In this document: piece after piece, positions 1 through 9,100 of the stretch | How the letters are laid out: each line of letters opens with the position of its first letter | Numbering within the stretch: position 1 is the stretch's first letter | From: Muribaculaceae bacterium | GTDB lineage: Bacteria; Bacteroidota; Bacteroidia; Bacteroidales; Muribaculaceae | Direction: 5' to 3' | DNA length: 44,559 bases | NCBI GenBank assembly: GCA_017443765.1 | Contig: JAFSYB010000110.1 | Span: 1 to 44,559 of the forward strand | Position numbers and translations under genes: made by a program | The notes under the pieces: model-generated | The model's input: the letters and a program-made list of their open reading frames with translations, nothing else | Told to the model about the DNA's origin: nothing | Database searches by the model: none

Positions 1-1
1 C

Positions 2-1375
2 AACGTCCTGGTCCGCGAGGAAACCAACCCCGAAGACGTCGAGGGTATGCGTGCCGCCGACGGCATCCTGACCGCCCGTGGCGGTATGACCTCCCACGCC
101 GCCCTCGTGGCCCGTGGCTGGGGCAAGTGCTGCATCGTGGGTTGCGACGCTGTGAAGATCAACCTCGAAGAGGGCACCGTCAATATCGACGGCCGCACCT
201 TCCGCGAGGGTGACACGCTGGCGCTGAACGGTTCCAAGGGCTGGGTCTACGCCGAAGAGGTGAAGATGATCAACGCCACCGAGAATCCGCTCTTCCAGCA
301 GTTCATGAAGCTGGTTGACAAATACCGCAAGATGGGTGTCCGCACCAATGCCGACAACCCCGCCGACGCCCAGAAGGCTATCGACTTTGGTGCCGAGGGT
401 ATCGGTCTGTTCCGCATCGAGCACATGTTCTATGGCGAGAACAGCGAGAAGCCGCTGGAGAAGCTGCGCAACATGATTCTGGCCTCCACCAAGGAGGAGC
501 GCGTTGCCGCCCTCGACGAGCTGGAGCCCTATATGAAGGAGTCCGCTAAGGGCACCCTGAAGGTCATGGACGGCAAGCCGCTGACCTTCCGTCTGATGGA
601 TCCCCCGCTGCACGAGTTCGCCCCGCAGGGTGAAGAGAAGATGCGCGAGGCTGCCAACCGCTTGGGCATCAGCTACGAGGATGTCAAGAAGCGTGTCGAG
701 AGTCTGCACGAGGTGAACCCCATGATGGGTCTCCGCGGCGTGCGTCTGGGCATTATCTATCCCGAAATCACCCGCATCCAGTTCCGCGCCCTGTTCAGCG
801 CCACCTGCGAGCTGATGAAAGAGGGTAAGAACCCGATGCTCGAGATCATGGTCCCGCTGACCATCAATGTCGCCGAGCTGAGACACCAGAAAGCCATCGC
901 CACCGAGGTGAAGGCAGAGGTGGAATCCAAGTATGGCGTGAAGTTCGAGTACAAGTTCGGCACCATGATTGAGATTCCGCGCGCCGCGTTGGTCGCCAAC
1001 CAGATTGCCGAGGTGGCCGAGTTCTTCAGCTTCGGTACCAACGACCTCACGCAGATGACCTTCGGTTTCAGCCGCGACGACGTCAACGCAATCGTCAAGA
1101 CCTATGTCGACGAGAAGATTATCCCCGCCGACCCGTTCAACAGCTTCGACCAGGAAGGTGTCGGACAGTTGGTGAAGCTCGGCATCGAGCGTGGCCGCAG
1201 TACCCGCAACAACCTCAAGTGTGGTGTGTGCGGTGAGCACGGTGGCGACCCGACGGCTGCCGAATTCTTCTTCAAGGCCGGTATGAACTATGTGAGCTGC
1301 TCGCCGTTCCGTGTGCCCGTGGCCCGCTTAGCCGCCGCCCAAGCCGCCATCAAGGAAAGCAGAGAGAATGCTTGA
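2..1375 (+). CDS. ppdK: Pyruvate, phosphate dikinase, 3' part (5' end cut by window)
   Basis: The reading frame is open from base 2, so this is a partial gene and the first ATG at 47 is internal. PPDK interconverts pyruvate + ATP + Pi and PEP + AMP + PPi in the cytosol. The visible part starts in the swivelling phosphohistidine domain (GGMTSHAALVARG, catalytic His in TSH) and runs through the whole PEP/pyruvate-binding TIM barrel: GIGLFRIEHMF, LMDPPLHEF, MGLRGVRLG, FGTMIEIPRAAL, SFGTNDLTQ and the C-terminal CGVCGEHGGDP with the catalytic Cys. The N-terminal ATP-grasp part lies outside. Only 36 bp separate it from pckA on the same strand, which suggests co-transcription and a joint role at the PEP/pyruvate/oxaloacetate node. 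The related PEP synthase is less likely because of the PPDK-type motif spacing and sequence. Confidence 0.96.
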   Translation, partial: NVLVREETNPEDVEGMRAADGILTARGGMTSHAALVARGWGKCCIVGCDAVKINLEEGTVNIDGRTFREGDTLALNGSKGWVYAEEVKMINATENPLFQQFMKLVDKYRKMGVRTNADNPADAQKAIDFGAEGIGLFRIEHMFYGENSEKPLEKLRNMILASTKEERVAALDELEPYMKESAKGTLKVMDGKPLTFRLMDPPLHEFAPQGEEKMREAANRLGISYEDVKKRVESLHEVNPMMGLRGVRLGIIYPEITRIQFRALFSATCELMKEGKNPMLEIMVPLTINVAELRHQKAIATEVKAEVESKYGVKFEYKFGTMIEIPRAALVANQIAEVAEFFSFGTNDLTQMTFGFSRDDVNAIVKTYVDEKIIPADPFNSFDQEGVGQLVKLGIERGRSTRNNLKCGVCGEHGGDPTAAEFFFKAGMNYVSCSPFRVPVARLAAAQAAIKESRENA

Positions 1376-1402
1376 ATGCGTTAATGCTAAACAACAAATA
1401 CT

Positions 1403-1434
1403 CAAACAATCATGCAATCAAACAATCAAACAAT
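1403..1434 (+). repeat. Four 8-bp repeats spanning the pckA start codon
   Basis: Four consecutive octamers, CAAACAAT, CATGCAAT, CAAACAAT, CAAACAAT, run across the pckA start; the ATG at 1412 lies in the second unit. The repeat therefore makes up the A-rich initiation region and also encodes the first residues, MQSNNQT. Because 8 is not a multiple of 3, a gain or loss of a unit after the ATG would shift the frame. Confidence 0.85.
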
Positions 1435-3034
1435 AGTGAAAGCCCTCGAAGCGCTGGGTATCACTGGCGTGAAGGATATCTACTACAACCCCTCGTATGA
1501 GGATCTGTTCAAGTTCGAGATGGACCCGAGCCTCACCGGCTATGAGAAGGGCCAGCTCACCGAGCTCGACGCCATCAACGTGATGACGGGTATCTATACC
1601 GGTCGTTCGCCGAAAGATAAATACATCGTCATGGACGCGAAGTCGAAGGACACCGTTTGGTGGAACTCTCCCGAGTACCCCAACGACAACCACCCCATGA
1701 GCGGGGAGGTGTGGGCCCATGTGAAGGACCTTGCCAAGCAGCAGCTTTGCGGCAAGAACCTCTTTGTGGTCGACGCTTTCTGCGGCGCCAACAAGGACAC
1801 CCGCATCGCCGTGCGCTTCATCATGGAGGTGGCGTGGCAGGCTCACTTTGTGACCAACATGTTCATCAAGCCCACCGCTGAGGAGCTCAAGAACTTCGCT
1901 CCCAGCTTCACCGTCTATGCCGCCTCGAAGGCCAAGGTGGACGACTATAAGGAGTTGGGTCTGAACAGCGACACCTGTGTGGCGTTCAACGTCAGCAGCC
2001 GTGAGCAGGTCATCCTCAACACCTGGTACGGTGGCGAGATGAAGAAGGGTATGTTCAGCATGATGAACTACTACCTGCCGTTGCAGGGCATTGCTTCGAT
2101 GCACTGCTCCGCCAACACCGATATGAAGGGTGAGCACACCGCCATCTTCTTCGGCCTCAGCGGCACGGGCAAGACCACCTTGAGCACTGACCCCAAACGT
2201 CTGCTTATCGGCGACGACGAGCACGGCTGGGACGACGAGGGTGTCTTCAACTTCGAGGGCGGCTGCTATGCCAAGGTCATCAACCTCGACAAAGAGAGCG
2301 AGCCCGACATCTACAACGCCATCAAGCGGAACGCGCTGCTGGAGAACGTGACCGTGGACGAGAACGGCAAGATTGACTTCGCCGACAAGAGCGTCACCGA
2401 GAACACCCGCGTGAGCTACCCCATCGACCACATCAAGAACATTGTGCGCCCAGTCAGCGCCGCCCCCGCCGCCAAGCAGGTGATTTTCCTGAGTGCCGAT
2501 GCCTTTGGCGTGCTGCCCCCGGTGTCGATTCTTGATTCGGAGCAGACCAAGTATTACTTCTTGAGCGGATTCACGGCCAAGCTCGCCGGCACCGAGCGCG
2601 GCATCACCGAGCCCACGCCCACCTTCAGTGCCTGCTTCGGCCAAGCGTTCCTCGAGCTCCACCCCACCAAGTATGCCGAGGAGCTGGTCAAGCGCATGGA
2701 GCAGAGCGGAGCCAAGGCCTACCTGGTGAACACCGGGTGGAACGGCACCGGCAAGCGCATCAGCATCCGCGACACACGCGGCATCATCGATGCCATCCTC
2801 GACCACAGCATCGATGCCGCACCCACCAAGGTGATTCCGTTCTTCAACCTCACGGTGCCCACCGAGCTCAACGGCGTGGACAGCGGCATTCTTGACCCGC
2901 GCGACACCTACGCCGATGCACGCCAGTGGGAGGAGAAAGCCCGCGACCTGGCCAGCCGATTCATCAAAAACTTCGTCAAATACGAGGACAACGAAGCCGG
3001 CAAGGCACTCGTGGCCGCCGGCCCGAAACTGTAA
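1412..3034 (+). CDS. pckA: Phosphoenolpyruvate carboxykinase (ATP)
   Basis: 540 residues, full length for the ATP-dependent PEPCK family. It catalyses oxaloacetate + ATP = PEP + CO2 + ADP; in fermenting Bacteroidales it commonly runs in the carboxylating direction toward succinate (family knowledge, not shown here). Visible motifs: the substrate loop [14 protein letters not shown], the P-loop [11 protein letters not shown] around residue 248, the metal/nucleotide region [19 protein letters not shown] from about residue 267, and [11 protein letters not shown] near the C-terminus. The ATG at 1412 gives the expected N-terminus and lies inside an octamer repeat. It follows ppdK after 36 bp and no separate promoter is obvious in that gap. 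No clear intrinsic terminator was found after the stop. Confidence 0.98.
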   Translation: MQSNNQTIVKALEALGITGVKDIYYNPSYEDLFKFEMDPSLTGYEKGQLTELDAINVMTGIYTGRSPKDKYIVMDAKSKDTVWWNSPEYPNDNHPMSGEVWAHVKDLAKQQLCGKNLFVVDAFCGANKDTRIAVRFIMEVAWQAHFVTNMFIKPTAEELKNFAPSFTVYAASKAKVDDYKELGLNSDTCVAFNVSSREQVILNTWYGGEMKKGMFSMMNYYLPLQGIASMHCSANTDMKGEHTAIFFGLSGTGKTTLSTDPKRLLIGDDEHGWDDEGVFNFEGGCYAKVINLDKESEPDIYNAIKRNALLENVTVDENGKIDFADKSVTENTRVSYPIDHIKNIVRPVSAAPAAKQVIFLSADAFGVLPPVSILDSEQTKYYFLSGFTAKLAGTERGITEPTPTFSACFGQAFLELHPTKYAEELVKRMEQSGAKAYLVNTGWNGTGKRISIRDTRGIIDAILDHSIDAAPTKVIPFFNLTVPTELNGVDSGILDPRDTYADARQWEEKARDLASRFIKNFVKYEDNEAGKALVAAGPKL

Positions 3035-3172
3035 TAACGACAGTTCAATAAATAGGTTTGTTAGTTACTTTGTCAGGGCATTCGCTGCGAAGCGCGTGTC
3101 CTGCGTTTTTGTGGGTTTTCAAATGTGAAGCATTTTTTGGGGCAACAATTTTCTGTTTTCGGCAAAAACTCG

Positions 3173-3180
3173 TAACTTTG
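3173..3180 (+). promoter_or_regulatory. Bacteroidota -7 promoter element (TAACTTTG)
   Basis: TAACTTTG matches the Bacteroidota consensus TAnnTTTG and lies 38 bp before the start at 3219. The -33 element is not convincing (T-rich TTTTCTG about 20 bp upstream). Confidence 0.6.
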
Positions 3181-3218
3181 CAGTCGGAAACCTATAAAAC
3201 TTTAAAGCGAGAACTATT

Positions 3219-3938
3219 ATGAAGCATTTTACTTTCCTTGTTATGGCTCTGTTGAGCCTCATGAACGCCTGGGCCACCGACTACACTGGCTCGATGACCA
3301 TCAGCAACGGCACCGACCAGATGACGAAAGAAAACGTGGGAATGACCGTGGAGCAGAACGCCGACGGCACCTACACCGCCGTGATGAACGACTTAATTAT
3401 CTCCTACGGCGGCTACACCTACGACATCGGCACCATCACCTTTGACAACCTCACCGGCACCACCGACGCCGATGGTTTCACCAATGTGAGAGGCGTGAAG
3501 TACATCAGGCTGAGCGACGTGGGCGGCATCAGGGAGAGCATCCCCACCTGGCTGCAAAACTACCTGGGCTCGGCCCTCGACAAGGACATTCCCATCAACT
3601 TCACCGGCCGCTTCAACGCCACACAGCTCACCGCCCACGCCGAGTATGTGATTGACATCAGCGTGAACATCCCATTCCTGGGGCCGTACCAGGTCATGAA
3701 CGACACGATGACTGTCGACTTCTATGGCACAGCCCCCGAGATTCCCGAGCCCCCCGCAGTGCTCGGCGATGTGGACGGCAACGACGCTGTCGATGTTGAT
3801 GACTTGAACATCCTGATCAACATCCTGCTGGGCAACGACGACGCAGCGAACTATGACGGTCGCGCCGAGGTGAACGGCAACGACAACGTGGACATCGAGG
3901 ACGTGAACGCCCTCATCAACATCATGCTGTCCCACTGA
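3219..3938 (+). CDS. Secreted calycin-like protein with C-terminal dockerin-like repeats
   Basis: 239 residues. Residues 1-19 form a Sec signal peptide ending in MNAWA. Residues about 20-170 resemble the calycin-like beta-barrel domain of secreted Bacteroidales proteins (YTGSMTISN, alternating short strands). The last 60 residues hold two EF-hand-like dockerin type I repeats: GDVDGNDAVDVDDLNILIN and a second with NGNDNVDIEDVNALIN, each with the Asp/Asn calcium-loop spacing. In cellulosomal bacteria such repeats bind cohesins; in Bacteroidales they occur at the ends of secreted proteins with unknown partners. No lipobox Cys is visible, so it is probably periplasmic or exported. The gene has its own promoter and is followed after 10 bp by the GT2 gene, so the two may be co-transcribed. 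The function is not known. Confidence 0.8.
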   Translation: MKHFTFLVMALLSLMNAWATDYTGSMTISNGTDQMTKENVGMTVEQNADGTYTAVMNDLIISYGGYTYDIGTITFDNLTGTTDADGFTNVRGVKYIRLSDVGGIRESIPTWLQNYLGSALDKDIPINFTGRFNATQLTAHAEYVIDISVNIPFLGPYQVMNDTMTVDFYGTAPEIPEPPAVLGDVDGNDAVDVDDLNILINILLGNDDAANYDGRAEVNGNDNVDIEDVNALINIMLSH

Positions 3939-3948
3939 CACAATCCTC

Positions 3949-4707
3949 ATGAAATCGGATAGCGTAGTTATTATCCCGACCTATAACGAGTGCGAGAACA
4001 TCGCCCAAATGATTGAAACGGTGCTCGGCCTTGCCGGGCACCAATTTGACATCCTTGTCATCGACGACAACTCGCCCGATGGCACTGCCGCCATAGTAGA
4101 GGGAATGATTTCGGAGCACCCCGCCCGGCTTCACATCATCAAGCGCAGTGGCAAGCTGGGGCTGGGCACCGCCTACATCACCGGGTTCAAGTGGGCGCTG
4201 GAGCAAGGTTACGGCTACATCATTGAGATGGATGCCGACTTTTCGCACCCCCCCGAAAAGCTCATCGACCTGCAACGAGCATGCGCGAGTGAGGGAGTCG
4301 ACGTGGCCGTTGGCTCCCGCTACATCACTGGTGTGAATGTGGTGAACTGGCCCATGGGACGTGTGCTGATGAGCTACTTCGCCTCGATTTACGTGCGAAT
4401 GGTGACAGGCTTGAAAGTGCGCGACACCACAGCGGGCTTTGTGTGCTACCGCCGCGAGGTGCTCCAGGCCATCGACCTCGATGCCGTGGAGTTCAAGGGC
4501 TACGCCTTTCAGATTGAGATGAAATTCACCGCCTGGCGCATGGGGTTCACTATCCAGGAGGTGCCTATCGTGTTTGTAAACCGCGTGCTGGGCACCAGCA
4601 AGATGAGCAGCGGCATCTTTGGCGAGGCCGTCTTTGGCGTGATGAAGCTGCGCCTGTCCACGCTCACCAACACCAAGAAATACCGCCGACGCACAACCAC
4701 AAACTGA
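3949..4707 (+). CDS. Polyprenol-phosphate mannose synthase-like glycosyltransferase (GT2, DPM1 type)
   Basis: 252 residues, a soluble single-domain GT2 like DPM1. The N-terminal nucleotide-sugar fold is clear: VVIIPTYNECENI, then LVIDDNSPDGTA, the metal-binding EMDADFSHPPEK and GSRYITG; the C-terminal part has the family's RDTTAGFVCYRR and GYAFQIEMKF. There are no C-terminal transmembrane helices, unlike the GtrB/ArnC type at 32465-33424. The family transfers mannose (sometimes glucose) from a GDP/UDP sugar to a polyprenyl phosphate at the inner face of the membrane, providing the lipid-linked donor for extracytoplasmic glycosylation. In Bacteroides this could feed general protein O-glycosylation, but that is inference. 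It starts 10 bp after the calycin/dockerin gene. Downstream lies the methyltransferase remnant. Confidence 0.9.
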   Translation: MKSDSVVIIPTYNECENIAQMIETVLGLAGHQFDILVIDDNSPDGTAAIVEGMISEHPARLHIIKRSGKLGLGTAYITGFKWALEQGYGYIIEMDADFSHPPEKLIDLQRACASEGVDVAVGSRYITGVNVVNWPMGRVLMSYFASIYVRMVTGLKVRDTTAGFVCYRREVLQAIDLDAVEFKGYAFQIEMKFTAWRMGFTIQEVPIVFVNRVLGTSKMSSGIFGEAVFGVMKLRLSTLTNTKKYRRRTTTN

Positions 4708-4736
4708 CGCTCAACAGATTAAGGTGGGTTCAATGA

Positions 4737-4993
4737 ATTGAACAAGCCGCAAAACGTATTAAGCCCAAAGCATTTGTGACCGAAAATGTGTGCGGCTTGC
4801 ATGAAACCGAACTGCAAATTGGCAATGCTGTGCCACCAGTCCTTGGCTTGCGCATCACCGTATCACCCAAAAGGACATTGACACACGACAAGAAGCCAAT
4901 GCTGGCCCGCAAAAAGGAACATTGGTGCTTGAACTGCAACAATGCGTTGACGCCTATGAGAATGTTTTGGTGTACTCCTGTGAACGCCTGTGA
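4737..4993 (+). pseudogene. Remnant of a C5 cytosine DNA methyltransferase
   Basis: In frame with base 4737 the translation reads IEQAAKRIKPKAFVTENVCGL and soon after ELQIGNAVPPVLGLRI. The first is typical of the C5-methyltransferase region around motif IV (KPKAF..ENV..GL), the second is motif X (QIGNAVPP). In an intact enzyme these are separated by well over 150 residues; here they are a few codons apart, so most of the gene has been deleted, apparently in frame. From about 4860 a different frame reads ITQKDIDTRQEANAGPQKG and on to a stop at 4993, which also looks protein-like and may be a frameshifted remainder or a fragment of a neighbouring gene. No catalytic PC motif remains, so no activity is possible. 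This is the content of the 372-bp gap before xerD. Confidence 0.7.
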
Positions 4994-5023
4994 CTAACGA
5001 ATGGGCATTTTCCGCCGTGCGGA

Positions 5024-5055
5024 TTTGGCGGTATTGTTTATTGTTCGTAATTTCG
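5024..5055 (+). promoter_or_regulatory. Promoter of xerD, overlapping an upstream in-frame extension
   Basis: TTTG (5024-5027), a 20-bp spacer and TAATTTCG (5048-5055) match the Bacteroidota promoter with one mismatch in the -7 box. It lies inside the in-frame extension that begins at 4990, so it argues for the start at 5080. Confidence 0.65.
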
Positions 5056-5079
5056 CAGGTAAAAATCAACTCACTGCCC

Positions 5080-5994
5080 ATGCCTCAATTGCTCGACCTG
5101 GCCCAGGTGAAACGCCGCTACCTTGCCTACCTGAAAGTGGAGAAGGCTCTTTCGGCCAACACTGCCGAGGCATACGCCGACGATGTGGAGAAGCTCACGC
5201 GCTACCTGTCGTCGGCAGGTATTGGCGCCGACAGCGCCACACACGCCGACTTGGAGCAGTTTGTGTGCACCCTGCACGACTTGGGCATCCAGCCGCGCTC
5301 ACAGGCGCGCATCATCAGCGGCGTGAAGAGCTTCTACAAATTTCTGAAACTTGAGGGCTACATAGCTACGAACCCCACGCGGCTGCTGCAGGCACCGCAC
5401 CTGGGGCGGCATCTGCCCGATGTGCTCACCGTGCAGGAAATTGACGCCATGATTGCCTGCATCGACATGAGCAAGCCCGAAGGTCGGCGCAACCGTGCCA
5501 TCATCGAGACCCTCTACGGCTGCGGGCTGCGCGTTAGCGAGCTCGTGGGGCTGAAGCTGTCGCAAGTCTATGCCAGCGAGGAGTACATCGTTGTTGAGGG
5601 CAAGGGCAACAAGCAGCGTGCGGTACCCATCTCGGCAGTGGCGCTGGAGGAAATCGCCCTCTATGTGGAGCAGGTGCGCAGCCACCAAGTGGTGAAGCGC
5701 GGCAGCGAGGACATCCTGTTCCTGAACCGCCGCGGGGCCATGCTCACCCGCGTGATGGTGTTCTACATCATCAAGCAGCTGGCCGAGCTGGCCGGTGTGC
5801 GCAAGACGGTGAGCCCGCACACACTGCGCCACTCCTTTGCCACGCACCTGCTCGAAGGAGGCGCCAACCTGCGTGCCATCCAGCAGATGCTGGGACACGA
5901 GAGCATTGCCACCACCGAGATTTACGTCCACATCGACCGCACGCGCCTGCGTCAGGAAATTCTCGACCACCACCCGCGCAACCGCCGCAGCTGA
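5080..5994 (+). CDS. xerD: Tyrosine recombinase XerD
   Basis: 304 residues, the usual XerC/D length. The N-terminal SAM-like core-binding domain covers about residues 1-100 (FLKLEGYIATNP closes it) and the catalytic domain the rest. The catalytic set is complete: Arg151 in GLRVSELVGL, Lys175 in EGKGNKQR, His247 and Arg250 in HTLRHSFATHLL, His273 in LGHESIATTE and Tyr282 in EIYVHID. With XerC it resolves chromosome dimers at dif under FtsK control; some mobile elements also use it. The open frame runs upstream to 4990, but a promoter at 5024-5055 and the normal family length favour the ATG at 5080. The XerD assignment rather than XerC rests on overall sequence feel. It converges on the NRPS gene. 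Confidence 0.93.
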   Translation: MPQLLDLAQVKRRYLAYLKVEKALSANTAEAYADDVEKLTRYLSSAGIGADSATHADLEQFVCTLHDLGIQPRSQARIISGVKSFYKFLKLEGYIATNPTRLLQAPHLGRHLPDVLTVQEIDAMIACIDMSKPEGRRNRAIIETLYGCGLRVSELVGLKLSQVYASEEYIVVEGKGNKQRAVPISAVALEEIALYVEQVRSHQVVKRGSEDILFLNRRGAMLTRVMVFYIIKQLAELAGVRKTVSPHTLRHSFATHLLEGGANLRAIQQMLGHESIATTEIYVHIDRTRLRQEILDHHPRNRRS

Positions 5995-6039
5995 CTCCAC
6001 TCCACATCAACCACGCGCACTGCGTCACAAAAGCAGCGT

Positions 6040-6099
6040 CAAAAAGCAAAAAGCGGCTGGGACTTTCCAAAAGCCCTGAAAAACCCTGCTTTGCCGCTT
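6040..6099 (-). terminator. Probable intrinsic terminator of the NRPS gene
   Basis: On the minus strand AAGCGGC (6093-6099) pairs with GCCGCTT (6051-6057), with further internal pairing of AGGGCTTTT and AAAGTCCC, and is followed by TTTTTGCTTTTT. It lies 28 bp after the NRPS stop. The loop is long, so confidence is moderate. Confidence 0.5.
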
Positions 6100-6126
6100 C
6101 CGCCACTATTTCATCAGCGATGGGCA

Positions 6127-9100
6127 TCACTCAAAGAAGCCGAAGCCACCGATGGCAGTGAGCATGCGCTCGATGTAGTCCCACGAGGTGGGCGACCAAG
6201 CGAATCCCAGACGGTAGAGCACCTGAATGGTGTAGTCGTTGTCGCGAGCCACGTCGGTGGTGCGCTGTCCGTGCGCCATGTCCTGGTAGGCGAGCAGCGA
6301 CGACAGCTGGCGTGCCTTTGCCGGGTCGGTGCCGGCCTGGCCGAGGGCGTGGTCGAACTCCTCCTGCTCGACGAAGCGCACGCCTTGTCCCACGTTCTTG
6401 AGCTCGGCGAGTACATCTCCCAGCAGCTGGGTGTGGATGTTGTAGGGGTGGAACACGTTGCACTCGCGCGGCGTGCCGGCGAGCAGCACGATGGCGCGAG
6501 CCACCTCGTTGATGGGCGAGAACTCCACGCGCTTGCTGCGCATGGCGTGCGGGCAGCAACCGAGCATGTTATAGACTTTGATGCGCCCCATGAACGAGTT
6601 GGTAGAGAAATTGGCCTGGAACTCGCCGTCGGTAGACCGTGCGGCAAGGTTGCCCACACGCATGATTTTCGCGCTCAGCCCCTGCCGTGCCACGGCATCG
6701 AGAATGAGCCGCTCGGCCATGAACTTGGAGTAGATGTACTTGTTGCCCAGGTACTGACCCATGTAGAGGCGCTGCTCGGTGAAGGTGTCGCGCTTGGGCT
6801 CGCCAGCCCACAGGCCGCGCGTGCTGGCCGTGGAGATGTGCACCAGTCGCGCACCAGTCTTGAGACAGAAGTCCACGCAGCGCTGCGCGCCGCCAATGTT
6901 CACATCCTCTATCTCGGTACCCTCGCTGAAGTGCTTCACGATAGCCGCGCAGTTGAACACGGTGTTCACGGGCAGCGTGGCGTCGAGGTCTTGCGTCACA
7001 TCGCCGAGCACCACATGCAGCCGCGTGCCGAACAATGGCTTGAAAGCGTCGGAGAAGTAGTAGAACAGCAGGGTGCGCAGTCGGCTCTCGGCCTTTTCGA
7101 GAGTCTTGCCGCGCACGAGGCAGTAGATGTTGCTTGCGTCGGAGTAGATGAGCTCGCGCAGAATGTGTATGCCCAGGTATCCGGTGGCTCCGGTGAGCAG
7201 CACGTTGCCCAGTGGCTGGCTGTCGCCGTGGCGGAAGCTGTCGAGCGTGTTCTGCTGCAGCACGTTGTTGACGGCGGTGTAGTCGAATGCGGCAGCCTCG
7301 TCCATGCTCTCGTCCACGCTCTCGCCCGTGAGCTGGCGGGCAAGCTGTCGGGGCGTGGGGTGTGCAAACACGTCGCCGTAGGCCACATGCAGCCCCGCCT
7401 TGTCGGCCTCGATGATTACGCGGGTGACCACCAGCGAGGTGCCGCCCAGCTCGAAGAAGTTGTCGGTTGCCCCCACGCGATCCATTTGCAGGATGCCGGC
7501 GAAAATGTCGCACAGTGTGCGCTCGGTGTCGGTGGCGGGTTCGACGTGGGCCGAGGTGACAGCCAGTTCGGGCTCGGGCAGTGCCTTGACATCGGTCTTG
7601 CCGTTGGGCGTCATGGGCATCTCGGCAAGTTGCCTGTAGGCCGTGGGTACCATATACTGGGTGAGGCTCTTGGCGATTTCGGCCTTGAGGCTGTCGGGGG
7701 CGATGTCGCGGTCGGCGGTGTAGTAGGCACACAAGTGTTCCTTGCCGGCGAGCTTGCGAATGAGGATGACCACCTTCTTCATGCCCTCGACACGTAGCAT
7801 CACGTTCTCGATCTCGCCCAGCTCAATGCGCAGTCCGCGCAGCTTGATTTGGTGGTCGGTACGCCCCAGAATCACCACATCGCCATCGGGCAGCCATCGG
7901 GCATAGTCGCCAGAGCGGTAAACGCGCTCGCCGTGGTAGTCGATAAAGCGCTCGCGGGTCATGTCGTCAAGATTGTTGTAGCCTCGGGCCACCCCACGGC
8001 CGCCAATGTAGAGCTCGCCCACCACGCCCACGGGCAGCTCGTTGCCATCGGGGTCAACGACAAACTCCCTCACGCCAAGCTGCGGCCGTCCCACCGTGAC
8101 GCGCGGAGCGTGGGTGAGTTCCTTGTTGTTGCTGGCCACGGTGGTCTCGGTGGGGCCATAGCAGTTGAAGATGCGTGCGTGGGTGGCACCGCGCAGCTGG
8201 TCGAGAAGCTGGTCGCTGAATTTCTCGCCGCCGGCGCGGGCAATGGCGATGCCGGCGATGGCCTGGCAAAAGTCGGGGCTGGTGAGCCACGTCTGCCAGC
8301 GCGACGGCGTGCCCGACACCATGTCGACGCGCTGCTCGTTGATGAGCCGGGCCAGGTCGAGCGGGTTGTTGGCCTGCTCCTCGGTGGCCACCATCAGGGT
8401 CTTGCCGTTGAAGAATGCCGTGCCAATGTCCTGAAGGGCTGCGTCGAAGGAAATGGTGGTCACGCTCATGACGCGGTGTGCGTCGGTGTTCACCGCGTGT
8501 GCCAGCACATTGGCCGGGTGGCCGTAAAGGTAATTGCATATTCCGGCGTGGCGCAGCATCACGCCCTTGGGGCGTCCGGTGGAGCCGCTGGTGTAAATCA
8601 GGTAGGCCAGGTCGTCGGGGGTGATGTCGCCAGCCTGCATGGTTCTTGGCGCTTGGGGCATGGGGCATTGCAAAAGCTCTTCCACATCGATGGCCTTACC
8701 GTCGGACACGTTATGCAGGCGGTCGGCAGTGGTGATGACGAAACGAGCCTCGCTGTCATCGAGGATAAGCCTGATGCGGTCGGCGGGATATTCGGGGTCG
8801 CAAGGGATATAGGCGGCTCCGGCCTTGAGCACGCCGAACAGTGCGAGAATCAGTCGGCTGGTGCGCGGCAGCAGCAGTGCCACGCGGTCGCGTGGCTTCA
8901 CACCTCGCTGGTGCAGTGCCGCGGCGATGGTGTCGCAGGCGGCGTTCATCTCGCGGTAGGTGAACCGTGCATCGATGGCCACCAGGGCCTCGTGGTCGGG
9001 CTGCGCGGCCGCATAGTGAGCCAGGCAGTCGTGCATGAGGCTGAAGGGCGGCTCGGCCTCGGCCACCTGCCGCAAGCCGGCAAGCTGTTGCGCCTGCCGC

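Noticed and set aside
1418..2806. Minus-strand frame of 462 codons inside pckA
   Set aside because: Shadow of a strongly biased gene; pckA motifs are complete on the plus strand.
4776..4997. A 73-codon gene starting at 4776
   Set aside because: It contains motif X of a DNA methyltransferase joined to motif IV just upstream of its supposed start, so it is a piece of a pseudogene.
4990..5079. Upstream extension of xerD to 4990
   Set aside because: The promoter TTTG-N20-TAATTTCG lies within it and the extra residues do not fit the family.
6091..7797. Long plus-strand frame (568 codons) opposite the NRPS gene, and similar long ones at 7849-10260 and 11974-13584
   Set aside because: They are antisense shadows caused by the GC-rich third positions of the NRPS gene; their translations are rich in Val, His, Gly and Leu without domains, and there are no promoters.
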